A stretch of 32,582 bases of DNA, taken from positions 1 through 32,582 of the forward strand of contig NZ_MDGL01000063.1 of assembly GCF_002742265.1 (NCBI RefSeq). Direction: 5' to 3'. This DNA comes from Maribacter sp. 4G9 (GTDB taxonomy: Bacteria; Bacteroidota; Bacteroidia; Flavobacteriales; Flavobacteriaceae). The position numbers were made by a program, and so were the translations under genes. Positions 1-7,327 of the stretch are shown here, in pieces (position 1 is the stretch's first letter; each line of letters starts with the position of its first letter). The notes below the pieces were generated by a model, which was given only the letters and a program-made list of their open reading frames with translations, was not told the DNA's origin and did not search any database.

Positions 1-168
1 AAGGCATGGCTTAGGGGGATGCACCACCACGTGGGGGACCTACAGGACTATCTCGACGAATATTGCTACAGGTTCAACCGCAGCTTCATGAAGGAGGGCA
101 TATTCGACAACCTGATGCTCAGGATGGTAAATACCCCGCCATGCTATATCAAAAATATTAGTGGTTAA
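1..168 (+). CDS. IS1595-family transposase, C-terminal part (cut by window start)
   Basis: Frame 1 is open from the first base to TAA at 166-168 and gives 55 residues. The stretch WLRGMHHHVGDLQDYLDEYC followed by YRFNR and IFDNLMLRMVNTPP is the typical C-terminal end of the ISXO2-like DDE transposase domain of IS1595-family elements (family recognition from memory, no search run). The N-terminal zinc ribbon and the catalytic residues would lie upstream of the window. The stop codon is followed directly by the ATG of the next reading frame with no spacer. The element's right terminal repeat must therefore lie inside the start of the next gene, or it has been lost. Whether the transposase is intact cannot be judged here. 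Confidence 0.8.
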   Translation, partial: KAWLRGMHHHVGDLQDYLDEYCYRFNRSFMKEGIFDNLMLRMVNTPPCYIKNISG

Positions 169-200
169 ATGCCTAAGTCAATAAATCTATTTATGATATC
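1..200 (+). mobile_element. Right end of an IS1595-type insertion sequence (partial)
   Basis: The transposase tail ends at 168. An IS of this family should continue a few tens of bases beyond the stop to its terminal inverted repeat, so the true boundary is probably somewhere in 169-200. The exact end cannot be fixed because the left end lies outside the window. The boundary given is an inference. Confidence 0.5.
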
Positions 201-1599
201 CTCATCGCGTGTCACTTGTTTAGTTCTTCTGTTCCTATCTACATACTACGTAACATCCCAACGTTTAGAAGTAAGTTCCAATAATCGGTATTTGGTCACC
301 CAAGAGGGCGAACCCTTCTTTTGGTTGGCGGATACAGCCTGGGAATTATTCCATAGATGTAATGAACAACAGGCGGATCTATACCTCAAAAAAAGGGCAG
401 AGCAGGGTTTCAATGTAATCCAAGCGGTGGCGCTGGCCGAACTGGATGGTTTGAACGACCCAAACCCCTATGGTGAAACCCCATTGTTGAACAACGACCC
501 TACCACCCCCAACAAGGCCTATTTTAATCATGTGGACCTCATCATCAAAAAGGCAGATTCCTTAGGCCTGTACATTGCCTTGCTACCCACTTGGGGCGAT
601 AAGGTCAATACCAAGGAATGGGGCGTTGGACCTGAAATATTCAATCCAGAAAATGCATACACCTTTGGGGAATGGATGGGAAATAGATACAAGGATTTCG
701 ATAACATCATCTGGGTCATTGGGGGCGACCGAAACCCCCGTGAAGATAGTAATGATGTACTCATCTGGAACCAAATGGCAGAGGGTGTGGCCAAGGGTGT
801 GGGAGGCTACGAACAAACCCTTATGACCTATCATCCCCAGCCAACGGAACAGGGCGGTTCTTCCACTTGGTTTCATAACCAGAAATGGTTGGATTTCAAT
901 ATGCACCAGACCGGTCACTGCGCCAACAAGGGAACCTATAACCATATTTTCCATGACTATGCACTAACACCTGTAAAGCCCGTTTTGGACGGGGAACCCC
1001 TGTATGAAGACCATCCCAATTGCTTCAATGCCAAAGAGCTTGGGTATAGTACTGCCGATGATATTAGAAGAATCATGTATTGGAACGTGTTCGCAGGCGC
1101 CCTTGGGCAATCCTATGGATGCCATGCCGTTTGGTAAATGTACACTCCGGATAAGGAACCTATAAACCGACCTTTACGTCCGTGGACTGCAGCCTTGGAC
1201 ATGCCTATGGCCAATCAGGTGAAACACATCAAAAATTTATTGTTGTCCAGACCCTTCCTGTCCCGCGTTCCCGATCAGGATATGATTCTTGGGGACCAAA
1301 AAGAAAACAATGATTATAAAATTGCTACACGTGACCAAAATGGCAGTTATGCCATGGTGTATATGCCTTCTGGCGGAGCCGTTCATCTAAATTTAACATC
1401 CCTTTCTTCCAAAAAATTTACTGCTTGGTGGTACGATCCAAGGACGGGAAATAGCTATCCGGCCGGTGAAATACCTCAATCAGATGATGTGAAAATTGAG
1501 GCCCCTACGACTGGAAAGGGACACGATTGGGTACTGGTACTTGACGCAAACCCTGGGGCGTTTCCCGCTCCTGGAAAAGGAGCATCCAAGCAACATTGA
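169..1599 (+). pseudogene. DUF4038 apiosidase-like glycoside hydrolase, split by an in-frame TAA
   Basis: Two open frames, 169-1137 (322 codons) and 1138-1599 (153 codons), lie in the same frame and are separated only by TAA at 1135-1137. The first part has a signal peptide (hydrophobic [14 protein letters not shown], cleavage near TSQ) and a DUF4038 TIM barrel ([20 protein letters not shown], later [16 protein letters not shown] and [10 protein letters not shown]). The second part begins YTPDKEPINRPLRPW and carries the small C-terminal beta domain often labelled collagen-binding. Family members normally read CHAVWQMY across the junction, so the stop is best explained as CAA (Gln) changed to TAA. 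Joined length, about 476 residues, is normal for the family. The start could be ATG 169 or ATG 193. The first few codons may belong to the end of the neighbouring IS, which would also have separated the gene from its promoter. Likely a recent pseudogene; a base-call error is the alternative. Confidence 0.8.
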
Positions 1600-1657
1600 A
1601 AATATAGGACCAACTCAGTATTTTTTCCTAACTTAAAAATCTAAAAAATTTAAAATA

Positions 1658-1951
1658 GTGGATTTAAAAGTAGCCGATAATCCGGCCAAAAAAAGATATG
1701 AGGCTGTCATCGAGGGCCACACGGCCTTCATAGAATATATTAAGGCCAAGGAAAAAATATTCCTGACGCATACGGAGGTACCTGCTGCCCTGGAGGGTAA
1801 GGGAATCGGTTCGGCACTGGTACTTCAGGTTTTGGAGGATATAGAAAAGCAGGGCCTCACCCTCGTACCCCTTTGCCCCTTTGTGGCCATGTACTTAAAA
1901 AAGCATCTGGAGTGGCGAAGATTGGTCATGAAGGGCATCAATATAGCATAA
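1658..1951 (+). CDS. GNAT-fold N-acetyltransferase, YjdJ type
   Basis: A 97-residue protein starting at GTG. It matches the short Gcn5-related acetyltransferase family that includes E. coli YjdJ. The acetyl-CoA loop is LEGKGIGSAL at residues 46-55, and the family's hallmark PLCPF lies at 71-75 with a following KKHLEW. The protein is near full length for this minimal family, which lacks the N-terminal part of larger GNATs. The natural substrate is unknown. The next gene, 6 nt downstream, is a YjdI-type iron-sulfur protein, the same pairing as yjdI-yjdJ in E. coli, which supports both calls. No obvious Shine-Dalgarno site precedes the GTG; the 58-nt upstream gap is AT-rich and probably carries the promoter. 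Confidence 0.8.
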   Translation: MDLKVADNPAKKRYEAVIEGHTAFIEYIKAKEKIFLTHTEVPAALEGKGIGSALVLQVLEDIEKQGLTLVPLCPFVAMYLKKHLEWRRLVMKGINIA

Positions 1952-1957
1952 ATAACT

Positions 1958-2392
1958 ATGGATAAGGAAATAACCAAAGAGTACACCAAAGAAGACTTGA
2001 CCATTGTATGGAAACCGAATAAATGTATCCATTCCGGGGTTTGCGTAGAAAAATTGCCGGAAGTCTATAAACCGAAGGAAAAACCGTGGATTACCCCTGA
2101 AAATGCCAATATTTCAGACCTGCAATCACAGATAAAAACGTGTCCCTCCGGGGCCTTATCCTATTACATGAAAGGTGAGGAAGATACTCAAGAAGGCAAT
2201 ACCGATGAACAATATACCGAAATCAAGATTTTGGCAAACGGCCCTTTTCGCATATTGGGCAAAGTAAAAATCGAGACAGCATCTGGGGAAACGATCCACA
2301 AAGACGGACCTATGAGTTTTTGTAGGTGCGGGGCATCGGAAAACAAACCTTTTTGCGATGGGGCCCATCGGAAAATAGCATTTAAAGGATAA
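1958..2392 (+). CDS. YjdI-type mono-cluster ferredoxin fused to a CDGSH iron-sulfur domain
   Basis: A 144-residue cytoplasmic protein with two metal-binding modules. The N-terminal part (residues about 14-70) is the divergent [4Fe-4S] mono-cluster domain of YjdI: Cys23 and Cys29 in CIHSGVC and Cys62 in TCPSGAL. The C-terminal part (about 88-144) is a CDGSH domain with C122-x-C124, C133 and H137 in CRCGASENKPFCDGAH, the 3Cys-1His ligand set of a redox-active [2Fe-2S] cluster. The role is probably electron transfer or redox sensing; the partner is unknown. It follows the acetyltransferase gene by 6 nt and precedes the isomerase operon by 27 nt, so it may be cotranscribed with both. Confidence 0.85.
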   Translation: MDKEITKEYTKEDLTIVWKPNKCIHSGVCVEKLPEVYKPKEKPWITPENANISDLQSQIKTCPSGALSYYMKGEEDTQEGNTDEQYTEIKILANGPFRILGKVKIETASGETIHKDGPMSFCRCGASENKPFCDGAHRKIAFKG

Positions 2393-2419
2393 GTAACACA
2401 CTAATATAGAATTAAATTC

Positions 2420-3307
2420 ATGGAATTAGCCATACACAATTGGATGCGTGCAGAATCATTGGAACATACCCTCAACCGTATTTCAAAATTCGATTACACG
2501 TATCTTGAAATTCAGGGAGCACCCGAAAGTTATGATGCGCAAAAGGTCAACCTGCAAATGGATATATACGGTATTAAATGTTGGGGTTCCGTTACCTTGA
2601 TGTTGGAGGAGCGGAATTTATTGGCCAAGGACCCCGCCCAGCGTAAAATGTCCGTCCAATACGTAAAGGATGTCGCCAAGATGGTTTCGGATTTGGGTGG
2701 CTCCGTCATTTCCCTGGTTCCCGCCACGGTTGGTAAAATAATACCAGATGCCACTCCAGAACAGGAATGGGAATGGGCCGTTGAAGGTGTCCGAGAAGTT
2801 TACAAGTATACCGAAGAATTAGGAGTACGGATAGGTATAGAACCCATTAACCGTTTTGAAACCTATTTCATTAATAGAGGAGCGCAGGCCTTGGCCCTGG
2901 CCGAAGAAGTTGGACCCAATTGTGGCGTCTGCTTGGACACCTTTCACATGAACATTGAGGAAGTGGACATGTTCGAGACTATGAAAAAAGTGGGCGACCG
3001 CTTGGTGAATTTCCATGTAGCCGATAATAATAGAATGGCACCCGGCATGGGTCATTTAAACTGGAAAAAAATCATTCATACCTTGAGGGAAATCAATTAC
3101 GACAAAGTGCTCTCCGTAGAGTTTTGTGCCCCGTTGGACAGAACTCCGGCTAACCCCTTTCCAAACTCCATTGAAACCGACCCCAAGGAGTTAACGGCAG
3201 AACAAAAAAAGTTTTTGGAAGACCATGGAAGTTCTGCCATTACCGACGAATTTTATACCATGCTGACGAAAAAATCTATGGACACCTTAACTGAACTACT
3301 TAAATAA
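2420..3307 (+). CDS. Sugar phosphate isomerase/epimerase-like TIM-barrel protein
   Basis: A 295-residue protein of the AP-endonuclease-2/xylose-isomerase-like TIM-barrel superfamily, which includes D-tagatose and D-psicose 3-epimerases and hydroxypyruvate isomerases. Candidate metal ligands are Glu141 (GIEPINRFET), Asp173 (CLDTFHMNIEE), His199 (VNFHVADNNR) and Glu234 (LSVEFCAP), in the order expected for the divalent-metal site of 3-epimerases. There is no signal peptide, so the protein is cytoplasmic. The substrate cannot be read from sequence. It is the first of five genes spaced 0-16 nt apart, which suggests it isomerises an intermediate used by the dehydratase or dehydrogenase downstream. 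Confidence 0.8.
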   Translation: MELAIHNWMRAESLEHTLNRISKFDYTYLEIQGAPESYDAQKVNLQMDIYGIKCWGSVTLMLEERNLLAKDPAQRKMSVQYVKDVAKMVSDLGGSVISLVPATVGKIIPDATPEQEWEWAVEGVREVYKYTEELGVRIGIEPINRFETYFINRGAQALALAEEVGPNCGVCLDTFHMNIEEVDMFETMKKVGDRLVNFHVADNNRMAPGMGHLNWKKIIHTLREINYDKVLSVEFCAPLDRTPANPFPNSIETDPKELTAEQKKFLEDHGSSAITDEFYTMLTKKSMDTLTELLK

Positions 3308-3323
3308 TCAGAAAAATTAAACC

Positions 3324-4487
3324 GTGAAAATAACCAACATAGAAGCGTTTTGGCTTCGTTGCCCTATACTCAAGGAGAAACAGCATTTTAGCGATTACGG
3401 ACTCCTCACCAATTTTGATATGACCTTGATCGTTGTTACAACCGATTCCGGTCTTCAAGGATTTGGGGAAGCCAAAGCGGCCGTTGGCTCATCAGGATCT
3501 TGCGCCAGCATCGTCAGTTGTGTGGAAAACGAATTAAAACCCCAACTCATAGGTCAGGATGCCCGAAATATTTCCCGTATTTGGGAAATGGTCTATAATG
3601 GCACCCGGGACCACTATTCGCTGTCCCGTGGTCGAAAATTTCCCATTTTGGGACGTCGGGGCCTCACCATTTCGGCACTCAGTGGCATCGACACCGCCCT
3701 TTGGGATATTAAGGGAAAATCCTTGGGAGTTCCAGTAGTGGAATTGTTGGGTGGAAGCTGTAGGAATAAAATGGAAGCCTATGCCAGTGGCGGATGGGCC
3801 AAAGTGGATGCCATTGGAGAACAATTAAAAGGCTATACCAGCAAAGGATTTTCCGGAGTAAAAATGCGCGTAGGCATTATGGATGAAACCGTTAAAGCCA
3901 GTGTAGAACGTGTAAAGGCAGCCCGAGAAGCTTTAGGGGATGATATCAAGTTGATGACGGATGCCCATGGCACCTTCAGCGTACCGGAGGCCAAACAGTT
4001 TTGTCGCGGCGTGGCCGATTGTAACCTGTATTGGTTTGAGGAACCCATCAATCCGGATAATAAAATAGGTACTGCGGAAGTTCGCTCGCAAACCGATATT
4101 CCCATCGCGGCAGGTGAAAGCGAATATACGGCCTTCGACATTCGGGATATGATTTCGGAACGAGCCTTGGATGTGCTGCAACCGGATTGTGCCATTATTG
4201 GTGGAATTACGGAAGCCATGCGGGTCTCGCAATTGGCACACACCTACCAATTGGAACTGGCCCCGCACTGTTGGGGTTCCGCGTTTTCCTTTATGGCCGG
4301 ACTTTCAGTGGCCTTCGCCTCGCCCTCGGCAAACGTCATAGAATTCTCGCTCGGCGGAAATCCAATGATGTACGATTTGGTGGAGGAACACATACGAGTG
4401 GACGATACGGGGATGATTTCGGCACCGGATAAACCCGGATTGGGGGTAACCCCCAATTGGGATTTTGTAAAGGATTTTAAACAATAA
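3324..4487 (+). CDS. Mandelate racemase/muconate lactonizing-type enolase-superfamily enzyme
   Basis: A 387-residue protein starting at GTG, 16 nt after the epimerase. The N-terminal capping domain (about 1-125) is followed by the (beta/alpha)7 barrel. Visible catalytic elements are the base motif K180-x-R182 (GVKMRVG), metal ligands Asp213 (MTDAHG), Glu239 or Glu240 (WFEEPINP) and Glu265 (AAGESE), and the Asp288/His315 dyad (QPDCAIIGG and LAPHCWGS). This pattern is that of the mandelate-racemase subgroup, whose bacterial members are mostly acid-sugar dehydratases; a dehydratase giving a 2-keto-3-deoxy acid is the best guess. The neighbouring D-2-hydroxyacid dehydrogenase would fit reduction or oxidation of such a product. 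The exact sugar acid is not determinable here. Confidence 0.85.
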   Translation: MKITNIEAFWLRCPILKEKQHFSDYGLLTNFDMTLIVVTTDSGLQGFGEAKAAVGSSGSCASIVSCVENELKPQLIGQDARNISRIWEMVYNGTRDHYSLSRGRKFPILGRRGLTISALSGIDTALWDIKGKSLGVPVVELLGGSCRNKMEAYASGGWAKVDAIGEQLKGYTSKGFSGVKMRVGIMDETVKASVERVKAAREALGDDIKLMTDAHGTFSVPEAKQFCRGVADCNLYWFEEPINPDNKIGTAEVRSQTDIPIAAGESEYTAFDIRDMISERALDVLQPDCAIIGGITEAMRVSQLAHTYQLELAPHCWGSAFSFMAGLSVAFASPSANVIEFSLGGNPMMYDLVEEHIRVDDTGMISAPDKPGLGVTPNWDFVKDFKQ

Positions 4488-4492
4488 ATATC

Positions 4493-4987
4493 ATGGCAAG
4501 AGCAGTAAAGATTAACCATGTGGCATTAATAGTAAGCAATTTGGAGGAAGCTTGTAAATTCTATGAGCACGAATTGGGCCTGGAACCCATTCCCGCCTTT
4601 TTGTTCGATTATCCTACGGCCTTTTTCAAGTTCAATGAGGAACAACAATTACACCTGACGGAGTGGGAGGACACCTATTCCTTTAGGGGACATCTGTGCG
4701 TCACTGTAGACGATATCAATGCGGTTTTCTTTAGGATGAAGGAGCTGGGTGTCATCGACATTAACCCTTGGGGCAAGGTACGCCAACTTCCGGATGGAGC
4801 GATCCAGATGTTCGTTAGAGATCCTTCGGGAAATTTGGTGGAAATCTCTTCGGACCCTGAAGATAAGGATAATATAGACCCTAAAATTTTTGAGGACGAA
4901 TTATACAAAGAAGGTATCTACGTATCCGGCAGAAATGACTTTAGGGGCTATAAAACCAAGGATGCCACGCTATATCATAATAAATAA
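4493..4987 (+). CDS. VOC-family (glyoxalase/dioxygenase fold) protein
   Basis: A 164-residue protein starting at ATG, 5 nt after the enolase-superfamily gene. It has one vicinal-oxygen-chelate unit: NHVALIVSNLEEACKFYEHE at the start and FVRDPSGNLVEI near the end. Possible metal ligands are His9, His54 (or His67) and Glu117. The C-terminal 40 residues extend beyond the usual fold and end in a charged tail. Members of this family include lyases, epimerases and ring-cleaving dioxygenases; without homologues the reaction cannot be named. The ATG of the next gene follows its stop directly, so the two are very likely translated from one mRNA and act in the same pathway. Confidence 0.8.
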   Translation: MARAVKINHVALIVSNLEEACKFYEHELGLEPIPAFLFDYPTAFFKFNEEQQLHLTEWEDTYSFRGHLCVTVDDINAVFFRMKELGVIDINPWGKVRQLPDGAIQMFVRDPSGNLVEISSDPEDKDNIDPKIFEDELYKEGIYVSGRNDFRGYKTKDATLYHNK

Positions 4988-5956
4988 ATGCCAAAAAACA
5001 TCCTTTTATTGGAAACCGTGGCCGACGAAGCTATGAACGTATTGGAATCGGCCCAGGATATGAACATCCTTACCGGATTTGATGAAAGTTCACTGCAAAA
5101 ACAGCTATCCGAAAATCAAATCGATGCCATTATTACCCGTGGAAAAGGTCAGGTAAGGGCCAACTTAATGGATGTACTTCCCAATCTAAAAGTGATATCT
5201 AGATGTGGGGTTGGTTTGGATAACATCGAAGTAACCGAAGCCACCCAGAGGGGTATCAAAGTAGTGAACGCACCCAATTCTAATGCAAACACTATTGCGG
5301 AACATACCATTTCCCTTCTCTTGGTATTGCAGCGCAATCTATATAACGCCATTTCCATGGTCAAGGAAGACCGATGGCAAGATCGTAGCGGTTATGTGGG
5401 CGACGAAGTCAATGGGAAGACTTTGGGTATTTTGGGGATGGGGAACATAGGAAAAAAGGTAGCGAAAATTGCAGATGCCTTAGGGATGCATATTATCTAC
5501 TGGAGTGCCAAGGAGGAAGCCGTCCCCTACCCTTTTTTGGATTTGGATACCGTCCTAAAAACGGCCGACTGCATCAGCCTACATTTACCACTTACAAAGG
5601 AGACTGAAAACCTGATAAATGCCACAGCCCTGGCAAAAATGAAACCATCGGCCCTAATCATAAATACGGCCAGAGGAAAGATCATTGACCAAACCGCTTT
5701 GACCGAAGCGCTCTACGCCAACCGGTTGGGTGGATTTGCCTCGGATGTACTATCCGAAGAACCCCCCAAACCGAACGACCCTTTATTAAAATTGCCCAAT
5801 ACCTATATCACCGCCCATGTTGGAAGTCTAACAAAGACAACCTATGACTTTATGTGCATGTTCACGGTCCAAAATACCTTGGCCATTCTTCGTGGAGAAG
5901 CTCCGGCAAACAACTGTATTTATAACTTAAAAGAATTAAACGAGCCTAATCGATAA
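4988..5956 (+). CDS. NAD-dependent D-2-hydroxyacid dehydrogenase
   Basis: A 322-residue cytoplasmic oxidoreductase that interconverts a 2-keto acid and a D-2-hydroxy acid. The Rossmann dinucleotide motif GMGNIG is at 150-155. The catalytic triad of the family is present: Arg229 (INTARG), Glu258 (DVLSEEPP) and His277 (YITAHVGS). The N-terminal catalytic half contains RCGVGLDNIEV, as in 3-phosphoglycerate dehydrogenases, but there is no C-terminal ACT regulatory domain and the context is catabolic. Serine biosynthesis is therefore a less likely role than handling the keto acid made by the upstream dehydratase. The start ATG abuts the preceding stop with no spacer. Confidence 0.88.
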   Translation: MPKNILLLETVADEAMNVLESAQDMNILTGFDESSLQKQLSENQIDAIITRGKGQVRANLMDVLPNLKVISRCGVGLDNIEVTEATQRGIKVVNAPNSNANTIAEHTISLLLVLQRNLYNAISMVKEDRWQDRSGYVGDEVNGKTLGILGMGNIGKKVAKIADALGMHIIYWSAKEEAVPYPFLDLDTVLKTADCISLHLPLTKETENLINATALAKMKPSALIINTARGKIIDQTALTEALYANRLGGFASDVLSEEPPKPNDPLLKLPNTYITAHVGSLTKTTYDFMCMFTVQNTLAILRGEAPANNCIYNLKELNEPNR

Positions 5957-5958
5957 AC

Positions 5959-7257
5959 ATGAAGTATCTACCCAAACTAACGTTACTATACATATTCACT
6001 CTTTTTACCATTGTTTCTGGGCATTCACAAGTATCCGTAAACCAAAACCGATTGGAACAGCGCATTTTCGATTTGGCAAAATTCGGACTTCAGGAAAATG
6101 GCGAAACGGAGCGGGTCGCCTTTAGTGATGCCAATATTGAAGCGAACAGATGGGTCATATCGGAATTGAACAAAATGGGTTTGGAAACGCATACCGATTT
6201 TGCAGGTAACATTGTGGCAACTAGGTCGGGTACTAAAAAAAACATGAAACCCATAGTTTTCGGGTCGCACATAGATCGTGTCCCAAACGGGGGCAATTAC
6301 GATGGTTGTGTGGGCTCCATGGCCGCTTTGGAGGTCATCCAAACCTTGAACGAGAACAATGTCAAAACAAAACATCCCCTTCAAGTCATCATTTTCTCCA
6401 ACGAGGAAGGTGGCGTTATGGGCAGTCGGGCCATTGCCGGGCATTTGGGAAAAACCGCTTTGGGCGTGAGAAACTCCACGGGGTATTCTATGGGTGAAGG
6501 TATTATGCGTTTGGGAGGCGATACCACCCGCATCGCCGAAGTCGCAAGAAAAGAAGGGGATGTTGCCGCTTTCTTGGAACTTCATATTGAACAGGGAGGC
6601 ACTTTGGAAAAAGAAAATATAGAAATTGGCGTGGTTGAAGGTATTGTTGGACTTAAATGGTGGGATGTTGAATTTACAGGTTTTGCAAATCACGCCGGTA
6701 CAACACCTATGAACGCCAGGCAGGATGCCCTATTGGCAGCGGCTAAATATATTGTAGCCGTAAACGAGATCACCAATAGTTTTGAGGGCGCCCAGGTAGG
6801 TACTGTAGGACGAATAAAAGCGGAACCCGGTGCCCCAAATGTAATTCCCGGAAAGGTGATCGCAAGTCTTGAAATTAGAGATCTTTCTTCTGAGGTCATT
6901 GAAAAGGTATTCAATGCCATCAAAGCCAAAACAGAGGACATAGCGGAGGCTTCCAATGTCAAAGTCGAATTCCATCCCCTAGATACTACGGCCGACGCGG
7001 CCATTATGGATTCACAAATCCAAAAAATCATTGCTACAAATGCCGAATCCTTGGGGCTTACTTATAAATATATGCCCAGTGGCGCAGGACACGACGCCCA
7101 GGACATGGCACTTATTGCACCGACCGGAATGATTTTTGTTCCCAGCAAGGGCGGCATTAGCCACTCGCCAAAAGAATTTACTTCTGCAAAAGACATGGCC
7201 AATGGGGCCAATGTGCTCTTAAAGTCCCTATTGGAGTTGGACAAAAAGATGAATTAA
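5959..7257 (+). CDS. Exported M20-family amidohydrolase (carbamoylase/allantoate amidohydrolase-like)
   Basis: A 432-residue protein with a signal peptide (MKYLPKLTLLYIFTLFTIVS, cleavage near GHSQ), so it is secreted to the periplasm or outer surface. The mature part is a zinc-dependent M20 hydrolase of the hydantoinase/carbamoylase type. It shows H104 in GSHIDRVPNGG, D115 in NYDGCVGS, the EE pair 149-150 in FSNEEGG, then LELHIEQG and, near the C terminus, SGAGHDAQDMA. Relatives cleave N-carbamoyl amino acids, allantoate or ureidopropionate, usually in the cytoplasm, so the export signal is unusual. It lies 2 nt after the dehydrogenase gene and is the last gene of the tight cluster. It may release a substrate from an amide- or carbamoyl-linked precursor outside the cytoplasm. 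Confidence 0.82.
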   Translation: MKYLPKLTLLYIFTLFTIVSGHSQVSVNQNRLEQRIFDLAKFGLQENGETERVAFSDANIEANRWVISELNKMGLETHTDFAGNIVATRSGTKKNMKPIVFGSHIDRVPNGGNYDGCVGSMAALEVIQTLNENNVKTKHPLQVIIFSNEEGGVMGSRAIAGHLGKTALGVRNSTGYSMGEGIMRLGGDTTRIAEVARKEGDVAAFLELHIEQGGTLEKENIEIGVVEGIVGLKWWDVEFTGFANHAGTTPMNARQDALLAAAKYIVAVNEITNSFEGAQVGTVGRIKAEPGAPNVIPGKVIASLEIRDLSSEVIEKVFNAIKAKTEDIAEASNVKVEFHPLDTTADAAIMDSQIQKIIATNAESLGLTYKYMPSGAGHDAQDMALIAPTGMIFVPSKGGISHSPKEFTSAKDMANGANVLLKSLLELDKKMN

Positions 7258-7276
7258 ATCTGTCATAGCATTTCTC

Positions 7277-7314
7277 ATTAAACGTTTAATCGCTAACTTG
7301 AAGCCTTATTTTAG
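7277..7314 (+). promoter_or_regulatory. Putative promoter with a perfect 14-bp operator-like palindrome
   Basis: ATTAAACGTTTAAT at 7277-7290 is a perfect palindrome whose AAACGTTT core resembles LacI-family operators. TATTTTAG at 7307-7314 is one base off the Bacteroidota -7 consensus TAnnTTTG. TTTA at 7285-7288 sits at about the right distance for the -33 box. The ATG of the M28 peptidase follows 13 nt after the -7 box. The overlap of palindrome and -33 box would suit repression. No regulator gene is in view; this is inference from sequence shape. Confidence 0.35.
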
Positions 7315-7327
7315 AAACTACCTCAAC

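Noticed and set aside
1135-1137. Programmed readthrough of the TAA in the glycosidase gene
   Set aside because: No recoding signal was seen, and a simple CAA-to-TAA change at a conserved Gln explains the stop.
6025-6693. A 222-codon reverse-strand frame opposite the M20 hydrolase
   Set aside because: It is the antisense shadow of a gene with intact catalytic motifs, and its translation is not protein-like.
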